A stretch of DNA of 64,000 bases from JAZBPO01 sp963691775 (lineage in GTDB: Bacteria; Pseudomonadota; Gammaproteobacteria; Pseudomonadales; Azotimanducaceae): NCBI GenBank assembly GCA_963691775.1, contig OY829369.1, forward strand, positions 558,001 to 622,000, given 5' to 3'. Numbering within the stretch: the stretch's first letter is position 1; every line of letters starts with the position of its first letter. Shown in pieces: positions 53,370 to 61,628 of this stretch. The position numbers and the translations under genes are program-made. The notes under the pieces are model-generated. The model saw only the letters and a list, made by a program, of their open reading frames with translations, was not told the DNA's origin and did no database searches.

Positions 53370-54644
53370 ATGGATCTTGGAGTCTCTGAACGCGTCAAAC
53401 CACTTCTGAACGACGTCATCGCGTTCATCGAAGAGGTTGTAGTTCCAAACGAGAAGGTCTACGCAGAGCAGGTCGAAGCGGGCGGCCGCTGGTGCGAGAC
53501 CGCAGCCATGGAAGAGATGAAGGAAGCCGCGCGGGCACGCGGCCTCTGGAACTTCTTCCTGCCGGAATCCGAGCGCGGCGCAGGGCTGACAAACGTCGAC
53601 TATGCGCACCTGGCCGAGCAGATGGGCAAGTTCCCACTGGCTTCCGAGGCGATGAACTGCTCAGCGCCCGACACCGGCAACATGGAAGTCATCGAGCGCT
53701 ACGGCTCCGAGGAGCAGAAGCGGGAGTGGCTCGAACCGCTCCTGGAAGGAAAGATTCGCTCCGCGTTCTGCATGACCGAACCCTACGTCGGCTCCTCCGA
53801 CGCGACCAACATCCAACTCGAAGCACGCCTGGACGGCGACGAGTGGGTGCTGAACGGCGAAAAATGGTGGTCTTCGGGCATCGGCGATCCGCGCTGCAAG
53901 GTGCTTATCGTTATGTGTGTCACCGAGCCCGACGCACCCAAGCATGCACGCCAGTCGCAGATTCTCGTGCCGCGCGATACGCCCGGAATCGAAGTGCTGA
54001 AGATGCAAACGGTATTCGGCTATGACGATGCGCCGCACGGCCACGGCCATGTTCGCTTCACGGACGTGCGCGTGCCGAAGGAAAACATCTTCCTCGGCTC
54101 CGGCCGCGGCTTCGAGATTGCGCAGGGCCGCCTCGGTCCAGGCCGCATTCATCACTGCATGCGTTCGATCGGTGCCGCTGAACGCGCCCTTGAGCTCATG
54201 TGCCGTCGGGGCATGTCGCGCGAAGCATTCGGCAAGCGCCTCGCCGATCTTGGCGGCAACTACGACAAGATTGCGGACGCCCGTATCAATATAGATATGG
54301 CTCGCCTGCTCACGCTCAAGGCCGCGTATATGATGGATACGGTCGGCAACAAGGTGGCACGCTCCGAGATCGCCCAGATCAAGGTCATCGTGCCGAACAT
54401 CACCTGCAAGATCATCGACGACGCGATCCAGATGCACGGCGGCGCCGGTGTTTCCCAGGTGTTCCCGCTCGCGCGCATGTACGCGGGCCAGCGCACCCTG
54501 CGGCTGGCAGATGGACCCGACGAAGTCCATCGCCGTACCGTTGCCCGCATGGAGCTCGGCAAATATCCGGATGTGGACCCGGTCGTGCCTGCCGATCACG
54601 CATACGGCAATCCGCACAGCCTCCCGTTCCCGAAAGCTGTCTGA
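53370..54644 (+). CDS. Acyl-CoA dehydrogenase family protein (ACAD10/11-like)
   Basis: A 424-residue flavoenzyme that would oxidise an acyl-CoA to the enoyl-CoA. The ATG at 53370 (MDLGVSERVKPLLNDV) is preferred to an ATG at 53349. The FAD/substrate motifs are IRSAFCMTEPYVGSSDATN and VLNGEKWWSSGIGD. The late region DDAIQMHGGAGVSQVFPLA is followed by LADGPDEVHRRTVARMEL. This D-G-P-D-E-V-H ending is typical of ACAD10/11-type enzymes, which favour 4-hydroxy or branched acyl chains. It is located next to, but divergent from, the acyl-CoA synthetase/hydratase operon. Confidence 0.92.
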   Translation: MDLGVSERVKPLLNDVIAFIEEVVVPNEKVYAEQVEAGGRWCETAAMEEMKEAARARGLWNFFLPESERGAGLTNVDYAHLAEQMGKFPLASEAMNCSAPDTGNMEVIERYGSEEQKREWLEPLLEGKIRSAFCMTEPYVGSSDATNIQLEARLDGDEWVLNGEKWWSSGIGDPRCKVLIVMCVTEPDAPKHARQSQILVPRDTPGIEVLKMQTVFGYDDAPHGHGHVRFTDVRVPKENIFLGSGRGFEIAQGRLGPGRIHHCMRSIGAAERALELMCRRGMSREAFGKRLADLGGNYDKIADARINIDMARLLTLKAAYMMDTVGNKVARSEIAQIKVIVPNITCKIIDDAIQMHGGAGVSQVFPLARMYAGQRTLRLADGPDEVHRRTVARMELGKYPDVDPVVPADHAYGNPHSLPFPKAV

Positions 54645-54663
54645 AACGGGGCAGTGCGCCGGT

Positions 54664-54696
54664 CTCACCCTGCCGTGCAGCGCGCGGCTGGGTGAG
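54664..54696 (+). terminator. Hairpin after the acyl-CoA dehydrogenase gene
   Basis: CTCACCC (54664-54670) pairs with GGGTGAG (54690-54696), with a further GCCG/CGGC pairing inside. It lies 20 bases after the stop codon. There is no T run, so termination is probable but not certain. Confidence 0.45.
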
Positions 54697-54806
54697 CGCG
54701 TCCAGAGATGCACGCGGCGGCGCCGCTGCCTGTCCTGAGAGGCAGGCGGCGGCATGTCGTCCGCGACCATCCGGCCCGAATCGAACCCGAAGATACGAGC
54801 ACGAAA

Positions 54807-55634
54807 ATGCGTCCGATCCTGGCCGCGGCAATCCTCACGCTATGTGGGCTGGCGCACCCATTTGCGCGCGGCGCCGAGCCCGACATGATCACGCTGGAAC
54901 AGGCCTTGGTGGGCAGTGCGCTCGCAGCAGAGCTGAACGGCTTCACCGACGCCATGGCTGCCGGCGTGGAAGAGGCGATGTGGCACCTGGAGGGCAACGG
55001 AAGCGCACTGCATCCGAGTCTAGGGGCCCGACTGCTTACCACGCCGCAGTCGATCCATGAGCTGCGGCTTGCCGACGGCAGCCTGAGAGCGCAGCTGGAG
55101 GCGCGACTACGAATCCAGCATCGCCGTCAACTCGCTGACTGGTACGCCTCCGAACTCGCAGTACGCATCAATGCGTCTACGCGGGGCAGCCAGGTCCCCC
55201 TCACCGCAGCTGCAGCGCAAACCTCACGAGATCGACTACGCGACGACCCGGCTTTTGCACCTCGGCTCTCCGCAATCCGAGAGAAAGATGGTTCGATCGA
55301 TTTCGACGTCGTGCAACAGCGCGCCCGGATGATGGCCACGGCCGTGGTGCGCTTCGTGGTCGAGAGCGGCTCCTCGAGCCTGAACCTCAGACGGCTTGAG
55401 CAGGCCACAGCGCGCATGGAGCGTCGGATGGAAACGCAGCAGCGCGCGGAGCAGCCGATGGCCTCCGCCGACACCTTCCATACCCTGGACGCGGGCGACA
55501 TGGATCAATATCTCGAGCACCTGGATTCAGACGCCCATGAGCGACTGACAAGCGCATACTTGCGCTATCTGCGCGAGCTGGAATCCGAGACGCTCACCGC
55601 CCTTGCTCGCCACCTAGAAGGGGCAGGCTACTAG
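54807..55634 (+). CDS. Secreted helical protein of unknown function
   Basis: A 275-residue protein. The ATG at 54807 starts a signal peptide (RPILAAAILTLCGLAHPFARGA). The mature protein looks all-helical, with many charged residues and few Gly/Pro. Sequence such as RLRIQHRRQLADWYASELAVRI and DMDQYLEHLDSDAHERLTSAYL resembles the general look of DUF2059-type periplasmic proteins, but I cannot assign a family. No Cys pairs or catalytic motif are apparent. It converges on rmlA. Confidence 0.65.
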   Translation: MRPILAAAILTLCGLAHPFARGAEPDMITLEQALVGSALAAELNGFTDAMAAGVEEAMWHLEGNGSALHPSLGARLLTTPQSIHELRLADGSLRAQLEARLRIQHRRQLADWYASELAVRINASTRGSQVPLTAAAAQTSRDRLRDDPAFAPRLSAIREKDGSIDFDVVQQRARMMATAVVRFVVESGSSSLNLRRLEQATARMERRMETQQRAEQPMASADTFHTLDAGDMDQYLEHLDSDAHERLTSAYLRYLRELESETLTALARHLEGAGY

Positions 55635-55638
55635 TCGG

Positions 55639-55668
55639 CAGGCGCGACCGGGGAAATGTGAGCGCCTG
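55639..55668. terminator. Hairpin between convergent genes
   Basis: CAGGCGC (55639-55645) and GCGCCTG (55662-55668) form a perfect 7-bp stem with a 16-base loop, in the 36-base gap between the secreted protein and rmlA stops. It may serve both strands. Confidence 0.45.
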
Positions 55669-55670
55669 TC

Positions 55671-56543
55671 CTACTCATCCGCAAGCCGCAGCAAATAGGC
55701 GCCATAGTCGTTCTTCGCAAACACCGCGGCGCGCGCCAGCAGCGCCTCTCGATCGATCCAGCCGCGCGCGAACGCAATCTCCTCGAGGCTTCCGCTCTGT
55801 AAGCCCTGGCGTTTCTCGAGCGTTCGAACGAAATTGCCCGCGTCGAGGAGGCTCTCGTGGGTACCCGTGTCCAGCCACGCGAATCCGCGCCCCATGAATT
55901 CAACGCGCAGCGCGCCCTCGTCCAGATAGCGCTCAAGCAAAGTGGTGATCTCGTACTCACCCCGCGCGGATTTTTCGACGCTGCGCGCGCGATGCGGCGC
56001 ATCGCCGTCGAGGAAATAGAGCCCGGTAACCGCATAGTTCGAGGGCGGATTCGCCGGCTTCTCGATGATCCGCGTCGCGCGGCCCTCACCGTCAAACGCC
56101 ACGACCCCGTAGCGCTCGGGATCCGCAACGCGATAACCGAACACCGTGCCGCCACCTTCACGCGCACTTGCGCGCTCCAGCATGTCTCCAAGTCCGACGC
56201 CGAAGAAAAGGTTGTCGCCCAGCACCATCGCCGAAGGCGCGCCGTCCAGGAACCCCTCGGTCAGCATATACGCCTGCGCCAGGCCTTCGGGCTCAGGCTG
56301 GACAACAAACGTGAACGCGACGCCCCACTGGCTGCCGTCACCCAGCAAACGCTGGAACTGGTCCTGATCCTGCGGCGTCGTGATGATCGCAATCTCTCGA
56401 ATGCCGGCAAGCATGAGCACGGAGAGTGGGTAATAGATCATCGGTTTGTCGTAGATCGGAAGAAGCTGCTTCGACGCGGCCATGGTCACCGGATAGAGGC
56501 GCGTCCCTGATCCACCCGCGAGAATGATGCCCTTGCGGTTCAT
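55671..56543 (-). CDS. rmlA: Glucose-1-phosphate thymidylyltransferase
   Basis: A 290-residue nucleotidyltransferase, first step of dTDP-L-rhamnose synthesis (glucose-1-phosphate + dTTP). The nucleotide motif GIILAGGSGTRLYPVT is at the N-terminus. The dTTP- and sugar-binding segments KPMIYYPLSVLMLAGI, VLGDNLFFGVGLGD and GVVAFDGEGRATRIIEKP follow, then YEITTLLERYLDEG. The length is typical. The ATG overlaps the rmlD stop by four bases. It is last in the rmlC-rmlB-rmlD-rmlA operon. Confidence 0.97.
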   Translation of the reverse strand: MNRKGIILAGGSGTRLYPVTMAASKQLLPIYDKPMIYYPLSVLMLAGIREIAIITTPQDQDQFQRLLGDGSQWGVAFTFVVQPEPEGLAQAYMLTEGFLDGAPSAMVLGDNLFFGVGLGDMLERASAREGGGTVFGYRVADPERYGVVAFDGEGRATRIIEKPANPPSNYAVTGLYFLDGDAPHRARSVEKSARGEYEITTLLERYLDEGALRVEFMGRGFAWLDTGTHESLLDAGNFVRTLEKRQGLQSGSLEEIAFARGWIDREALLARAAVFAKNDYGAYLLRLADE

Positions 56544-57412
56544 GCCTGTTCCTTACAGTTGACGAGTTCAGCGATCACGACGCGCAAGTCTTGGCGCCAG
56601 TCCGGACGCGCGATCCCGAACGTCCGCTGTATGTCTTCGCAGTCAAGCCGCGAATTGAGAGGCCGGGCGGCAGGAGTCGGATACTCGGAGGTCGGGATGC
56701 GTTTCACGACCACCTCCGTGGCGCTCTGCTCGAAGATCGCCTCCGCGAAATCGGCCCAGCTCGCATCCGGCGCTCCGGCAAAGTGGTAGATCCCTCCCTC
56801 CCCCTCTCCGGCCAGCCGGGCCCGCGCAATGCGCATGCACGCGTCGGCGATCGCGCCGGCCCAGGTTGGCCCACCGATCTGGTCTGCCACGACAGCGAGC
56901 GCATCGCGCTCCGCACCCAAACGGAGCATGGTGCGGGCAAAGTTGGACCCCAGCGCAGAAAATACCCAGGACGTGCGCACGATCACGCTGCCGGGGTGCG
57001 CTGCCAAGACTCGGCGTTCACCCTCCAGCTTCGTCCGCCCGTAGACAGACCGTGGCTCGACCGGATCGTCCGTGCGCCACGGCTGCATGCCTGATCCAGC
57101 GAACACATAGTCCGTGGAAAGATGCACGAAGGGCGTCGCCGAACGCGCGCAGGCTTCGGCAAGTTCGGCCGGCACCTCGGCATTCAGGCGATGAGCTGCG
57201 CCCGGCTCAGCCTCGGCCGCGTCGACCGCGGTCCAGGCTGCCGCGTTCACCACGACGTCCGGACGGCGCTCCAGCACCGCCTGCGCACCCGCGCCCGGGT
57301 CCATCAGGTCGACATCGCCTCGGCCAAGGGCGGTCGCGTGAACGCCCGCTGGCGCTCGCCTGACCAGTTCCCCCGCCACCTGACCGGCTCGCCCGAATAC
57401 GAGAACCTTCAC
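56540..57412 (-). CDS. rmlD: dTDP-4-dehydrorhamnose reductase
   Basis: A 290-residue NADPH-dependent short-chain reductase that makes dTDP-L-rhamnose in the last step. The GTG at 57412 overlaps the rmlB stop (GTGA) and starts at the nucleotide-binding KVLVFGRAGQVAGELV; an in-frame ATG at 57490 would overlap rmlB. VVNAAAWTAVDAAEAEP and FVHLSTDYVFAG carry the conserved substrate contacts. The catalytic Y-x-x-x-K is in VYGRTKLEGE. The length is normal. Confidence 0.96.
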   Translation of the reverse strand: MKVLVFGRAGQVAGELVRRAPAGVHATALGRGDVDLMDPGAGAQAVLERRPDVVVNAAAWTAVDAAEAEPGAAHRLNAEVPAELAEACARSATPFVHLSTDYVFAGSGMQPWRTDDPVEPRSVYGRTKLEGERRVLAAHPGSVIVRTSWVFSALGSNFARTMLRLGAERDALAVVADQIGGPTWAGAIADACMRIARARLAGEGEGGIYHFAGAPDASWADFAEAIFEQSATEVVVKRIPTSEYPTPAARPLNSRLDCEDIQRTFGIARPDWRQDLRVVIAELVNCKEQA

Positions 57413-58455
57413 ACGCGGCGTCCGAGCCGCTCGCCCACGCCGGCGCGATCCGCAAGCGCATCCAGCCATGCCCGATTGTCCAGATACCAATCTACCGTGA
57501 GGGCCAGACCCTCCTCGACCGTGACTGAAGGACGCCAGTCGAGCTCGGTGCGAATTCGGTCTGGATTGATCGCATAGCGCAGATCGTGCCCGGGGCGATC
57601 CTCGACGAACCTGATCAGCCCCGCATGAGGGGCAGCGTCGGGCCGCCGCGCGTCCATGATGCGGCAGATCTCCTGCACAAGATCGATATTCCGAACCTCG
57701 TTCTCTCCGCCGATGTTGTAGGTCCGGCCGACTGCGCCACGCTCCAAAACGGTCAGGAGCGCGTCAGCGTGATCGTCCACGTAGAGCCAATCCCGTACGT
57801 TCTCACCGGCTCCGTAGACGGGAATTTCCTCGCCGGCGAGGGCGCGGAGAATAACCACCGGAACGAGCTTCTCCGGAAACTGATAAGGCCCGTAGTTGTT
57901 GGAACAGTTCGTGACCACCACGGGCAGTCCGAACGTCTCCTGCCACGCCCGGACCAGATGATCCGAGGAGGCCTTCGATGCGGAGTACGGGCTGCTCGGC
58001 GCATAGGGCGTCGTTTCCGTGAACTGCCCGTCAGCGCCAAGCGAGCCGTAGACTTCATCAGTGGACACATGGTGGAAACGGAACGCGTCCGGCGCAGCAT
58101 CCGCCGCGAGATACGCGCGCGCCGCCTCGAGCAGCGTGTAGGTGCCGATGATATTCGTCTCCACGAACTCGCGCGGACCATCGATGGAGCGATCCACGTG
58201 GCTTTCCGCTGCAAGGTGCATGACCGCGTCCGGCCGAAACTGATCGAACGCACCCCGCATCGCTTCGGCGTCGCGGATATCAGCCTGCAGGAAGTGATAC
58301 CGAGGGCTGCCCTCGATGGATGCCAGGTTCTCGGGGCATGCTGCGTAGGTCAGGACGTCGACGTTGAGGACTTCATAGCCTCGTTCGATCGCCGTACGGA
58401 CCACGGAGGAGCCGATGAACCCGGCGCCGCCAGTGACGATGAGCCTTCTTCTCAC
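57409..58455 (-). CDS. rmlB: dTDP-glucose 4,6-dehydratase
   Basis: A 348-residue NAD-dependent dehydratase, second step of dTDP-L-rhamnose synthesis. The Rossmann motif is VTGGAGFIGSSVVR at the N-terminus. HLAAESHVDRSIDGP, HVSTDEVYGSLG with Asp-Glu acid/base residues, the Y-x-x-x-K of SPYSASKASSDHLV, and NNYGPYQFPEKLVP follow. The GTG start overlaps the rmlC stop by four bases. All motifs are intact. Confidence 0.97.
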   Translation of the reverse strand: MRRRLIVTGGAGFIGSSVVRTAIERGYEVLNVDVLTYAACPENLASIEGSPRYHFLQADIRDAEAMRGAFDQFRPDAVMHLAAESHVDRSIDGPREFVETNIIGTYTLLEAARAYLAADAAPDAFRFHHVSTDEVYGSLGADGQFTETTPYAPSSPYSASKASSDHLVRAWQETFGLPVVVTNCSNNYGPYQFPEKLVPVVILRALAGEEIPVYGAGENVRDWLYVDDHADALLTVLERGAVGRTYNIGGENEVRNIDLVQEICRIMDARRPDAAPHAGLIRFVEDRPGHDLRYAINPDRIRTELDWRPSVTVEEGLALTVDWYLDNRAWLDALADRAGVGERLGRRV

Positions 58456-59021
58456 GCGTATTCCTCAATCGTGAAGGGGTTGTCCAACTCAGAGAGCAGT
58501 GGCGCGGCGGCATCCTTTTCTGACAGTACGGGGGCTCTGCCGCCCAGGCGCCAGTCAATCGCAAGCGACGCATCGTTCCAGCGCACACATCCATCATGTT
58601 CGGCCGAATAGAACGCTGTGCACTTGTAGAGAATCTCGGTGTCCGCCTCCAGCGTCACGAAACCGTGCAGAAAGCCTGCGGGCACGTAGAGTTGCTCACC
58701 GCCCTCGGCGGACAGCTCTGCGCTGAACGACTGCCCATAGCTGGTGCTGCCCGCACGGATATCGACGACCACGTCCAGCAAGCGACCTCGGCCACAGCGG
58801 ACGAGCTTCGCCTGCGCGAACGGCGGCCGCTGGAAGTGCAGCCCACGGAGCGTTCCGATCTCTCGGGAGAGGGACTGATTATCCTGAACGAACACAGCAT
58901 CTACCCCCGCCGCGGCGAAGGTCCGTGCGTTCCAGGTCTCGCTGAAGAAGCCTCGGTGATCGCCGAAGCGCGGAGGTTTGAACACGCGCACGCCTGCCAG
59001 CGGCGCTTCCTGCACTTCCAT
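58452..59021 (-). CDS. rmlC: dTDP-4-dehydrorhamnose 3,5-epimerase
   Basis: A 189-residue cupin epimerase, third step of the pathway. The ATG at 59021 has GGGAG seven bases upstream, and the family N-terminus follows (VRVFKPPRFGDHRGFFSETW). Catalytic regions are LRGLHFQRPPFAQAKLVRC with the catalytic His, and YVPAGFLHGFVTLEADTEILY. It is the first gene of the operon, the other three following with overlaps. Confidence 0.96.
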   Translation of the reverse strand: MEVQEAPLAGVRVFKPPRFGDHRGFFSETWNARTFAAAGVDAVFVQDNQSLSREIGTLRGLHFQRPPFAQAKLVRCGRGRLLDVVVDIRAGSTSYGQSFSAELSAEGGEQLYVPAGFLHGFVTLEADTEILYKCTAFYSAEHDGCVRWNDASLAIDWRLGGRAPVLSEKDAAAPLLSELDNPFTIEEYA

Positions 59022-59195
59022 TGGTGTCTCCCGCCCGGATAGTGCGAATTGCAAAGCTGCGGTTCCAGCGGCAGTCGCCAGCGACCGGTACAAACGAGCA
59101 TGCATCGCCCGTGCCATACGCATCGACGTGAGCGCTGGGCAACGCGGGTGAAAGCAGCCCGGAACCTCACCCGTTCCGCGCTTCCTCCCGTTAGT

Positions 59196-59894
59196 TTAAT
59201 CATCATCTACAGCCGCCAGGTGTTCGGGCGCGCCAACCGCTTCGAGGCATGACGGGCCCTTGTAGCGGGCATTGTTCATCCGCGATGAGATCGGGACTAC
59301 CGCGAGCGGCCGGGTGATGCGCGAACGACACAATGCGAGCAGGTCCGCCTGATCCGCGTCTCGATCCAGCCAGTGCGCAGCCTCTGCGTTCGTGAGCATG
59401 ACCGGCTGGCGAGCGTGGAGCCAGGACAGCGATTCGTGAGCAGCGGTGGTCACTACGGTGAAGCTTTCCAGCGTGCGGCCCTCGCCCTGCCAGCGATCCC
59501 AGAGACCGGCGAGCAGGAGCCCTGCTTCAGCGTCATCTGCAACAACATAGCGAGGCTGCTTGCCACCCTTCGCGTCCTTGACCCATTCATAGAAACCGCT
59601 CACCGGAACGACGCAGCGACGACGCAGGAATGGACTGCGATACGCATTTGAGGTCGCCATTTTCTCCGAGCGTGCGTTGAAGGTCGCATAGTTCACCTGA
59701 GCGGTCTTCGACCAGTGCGGTACGAGCCACCACTGCATCTCAGCGAGGCGGCGATCGCCATCCTCGGCGGCAATTAGGGGCACGGTCTCGGTCGGCGCTA
59801 CGTTCAGTCGGTCCTCGCCCGGAAAGACCTCTCCGACCAACGCCATGAACAGGCGCGTTAGCGGGTCCGCTGTCATGTTGAACCGGCCGCACAT
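59196..59894 (-). CDS. SRAP (YedK/HMCES) abasic-site DNA-protein crosslink protein
   Basis: A 232-residue protein that shields abasic sites in single-stranded DNA by a covalent thiazolidine link. The ATG at 59894 is chosen because the essential Cys must be residue 2 after Met removal, and the protein then begins MCGRFNMTADP. Conserved features are NVAPTETVPLI, FNARSEKMAT, RCVVPVSGFYEWVKD with the catalytic Glu, and the His in WLHARQPVMLT. A basic 3' end is normal. It is located 170 bases upstream of rmlC on the same strand. Confidence 0.95.
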   Translation of the reverse strand: MCGRFNMTADPLTRLFMALVGEVFPGEDRLNVAPTETVPLIAAEDGDRRLAEMQWWLVPHWSKTAQVNYATFNARSEKMATSNAYRSPFLRRRCVVPVSGFYEWVKDAKGGKQPRYVVADDAEAGLLLAGLWDRWQGEGRTLESFTVVTTAAHESLSWLHARQPVMLTNAEAAHWLDRDADQADLLALCRSRITRPLAVVPISSRMNNARYKGPSCLEAVGAPEHLAAVDDD

Positions 59895-61059
59895 AGCGAT
59901 CTCCAGAGGTCGAATCATCAATCTGCCACCTCGAGGCGCCATGCGCAGCCCCGGGCAGCACGATCCGCCCCCTTTCAGCTACCCGGCCGGATCGGAGCGC
60001 CAAGGCGAGGCGGACCGTGGGGGCCGTCACAAGGCGCTTACCTCCATGGCAGGCGACTTCATCGTCTCGGCCGCGCGTACCGTCGATGGTCCGTTCCGCC
60101 GGCGTTGTCCCTTGCAAGCGTGTCGTTCGCACTCATGCCGAGTCAGTGCTCGTCGAGGAGGGCAACCTGTCTTGCTTGGCTCTGGTCGACGAACAGCTCG
60201 CGAACAGCTCGCGAATAGCTTGCGAATAGCTCGCGAATAGCTCGCGAACATCGCAGGCAACATCGCGCGCAAGATCGAATCGTCATGCCGCTTGCCCGCG
60301 TCCGTTCCGGCCACCTGGATCGATCGTCTGAACGGCTCCCCGCGGCACGCTTTGAACTTCTCGGAACTGGCAGTGATGAACTGCGTCATCGCCGCAGACA
60401 CGCACGTGACAGTCATTCGGTTCACTGATGCAGAGACGGGGGCAGAAGAACAAGACGATCGATCGGAGCCCCGTCGTTGCCTTCGCTTTGCGCAGGCAGC
60501 CGCGAAGACTGACCGCTGTTCGAGTCGGCAAGAACCGCGTTATGCGCCAAGATCACCCTGGTGAGTGACGTGAAGCCGACGACGGCGACCGTCGCGATCC
60601 GCGCATCGGAGCAATCACTGTGATCTCGCGCCTTGCCGCCATGCCATGGCGCATCAGCCGCTCTGATGGTGAGCAAAGACGACCCACGGCACTCGGCATC
60701 GATCCGCTCGCGAGCATTCCCCGCTCGGCGATCGTCGACGCCGTAGCCACTCTCGCGCATGCCCCGCGCAAACTTGAGAAGACGATGGGAGCACAAACAC
60801 CGTGCGCAAGCGTCGAAATCGCCGAAATCACGATCATCGAGCGACTGCGCAGCCATTGCCCCGGGACCCGCGGGGGAGGATCAAAGTCCACCATCGAACC
60901 TCCAAAAGGCCATAAGTGGATCGTCAAGCGTTATGAGCAACCGTTCGTCGGAACACCCTTTCGTCAGGAGCTGATCAGGTAGAGTTCGAAGTCCGCAGTG
61001 GACTGCTGTGGAAGAAACGGCGGGCGACCCGCGAACGAAATAGCTGTGAGGATTTGGAT
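59895..61059. other. Gene-poor stretch with an 11-bp tandem repeat
   Basis: About 1.16 kb lie between the SRAP gene and the cold-shock gene. Open frames here (60-145 codons on both strands) lack family patterns and ribosome sites, and their composition does not look coding. The only clear structure is the five-copy 11-bp repeat at 60195-60249. It could be a decayed gene or a long regulatory region. Confidence 0.6.
60195..60249. repeat. Five tandem 11-bp repeats, AGCTCGCGAAT/C
   Basis: Units at 60195, 60206, 60217, 60228 and 60239 read AGCTCGCGAAC, AGCTCGCGAAT, AGCTTGCGAAT, AGCTCGCGAAT and AGCTCGCGAAC. Each holds the palindrome TCGCGA (TTGCGA in the third). The 11-base period puts the sites on nearly the same face of the helix. 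The copies differ at only two positions. A near-copy of GCGAACAGCTC begins just before the array. Confidence 0.9.
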
Positions 61060-61266
61060 TTGGATCTGCAAACCGGCGTCGTGAAGTGGTTCAACGACGA
61101 AAAGGGCTACGGCTTCATTCAGCGTGAAGGCGACAAGGACGTTTTCGTACACTTCAGTGCGATCAACGGAACAGGACGGCGAACCCTGGTCGAAGGCCAG
61201 CAGGTTACGTTCGAAGTGACGACGGGACAGAAAGGTCCGCAAGCGGCCAACGTCACCGTCAGCTGA
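61060..61266 (+). CDS. Cold-shock domain protein, CspA family
   Basis: A 68-residue single-stranded nucleic-acid-binding protein. RNP1 is KGYGFIQ and RNP2 is VFVHFS, with the start LQTGVVKWFNDEKG and end KGPQAANVTV typical of CspA/CspD. No ATG is present. Two TTG codons (61054 and 61060) precede LQTGVV; the second is eight bases after GAGG and is preferred. The 5' flank is long and non-coding, as is common for cold-shock genes with regulatory leaders. Confidence 0.92.
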   Translation: MDLQTGVVKWFNDEKGYGFIQREGDKDVFVHFSAINGTGRRTLVEGQQVTFEVTTGQKGPQAANVTVS

Positions 61267-61290
61267 GCTGCGCAAGCACTCTTTGCGCCC

Positions 61291-61314
61291 CTGCCCTGGC
61301 GGGGGCAGCTTCTC
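61291..61314 (+). terminator. Possible terminator after the cold-shock gene
   Basis: CTGCCC (61291-61296) pairs with GGGCAG (61303-61308) around a six-base loop, 24 bases after the stop codon, with a short pyrimidine-rich tail. Confidence 0.45.
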
Positions 61315-61628
61315 GTTTCATTCGCCCGGCAGACGTTCGCGCGCCAGCAATGGCACGTGCGCGTTCCCACGTGCTTCGACTGTCGGCGGTGTGCGCCTGC
61401 GCGCTCGTACCAGTGCGGACCAGGGCCCAGGCTCTGTCTTTGGCGTGACCCGCCTCGCTGCATGAGCGGCGGCTCGGCCCAACCGGCTCAGCCCAACGGC
61501 TGATACGGCCTGCGCCAAGCATCAACACCCAGGTTTCACCGCGGTCGCGCCGATAGAGATTCCCCGCGCGCGGCAGCCCGGCTCGAGAATTGTGCGATCC
61601 TCGAGCGCATCGGGCGCCGACGAGGACA

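Noticed and set aside
54760..54800. T-arm-like sequence (GGTTCGATTC on the minus strand) suggesting a tRNA
   Set aside because: The flanking bases cannot form a T stem and no anticodon or acceptor stem is found around it.
60195..60249. CRISPR array or DnaA-box origin
   Set aside because: Repeats are directly adjacent and only 11 bases, without spacers; they do not match the DnaA box consensus.
60422..60982. Overlapping frames of 120-145 codons on both strands before the cold-shock gene
   Set aside because: Neither product shows a domain, signal peptide or membrane helix, and neither start has a ribosome site.
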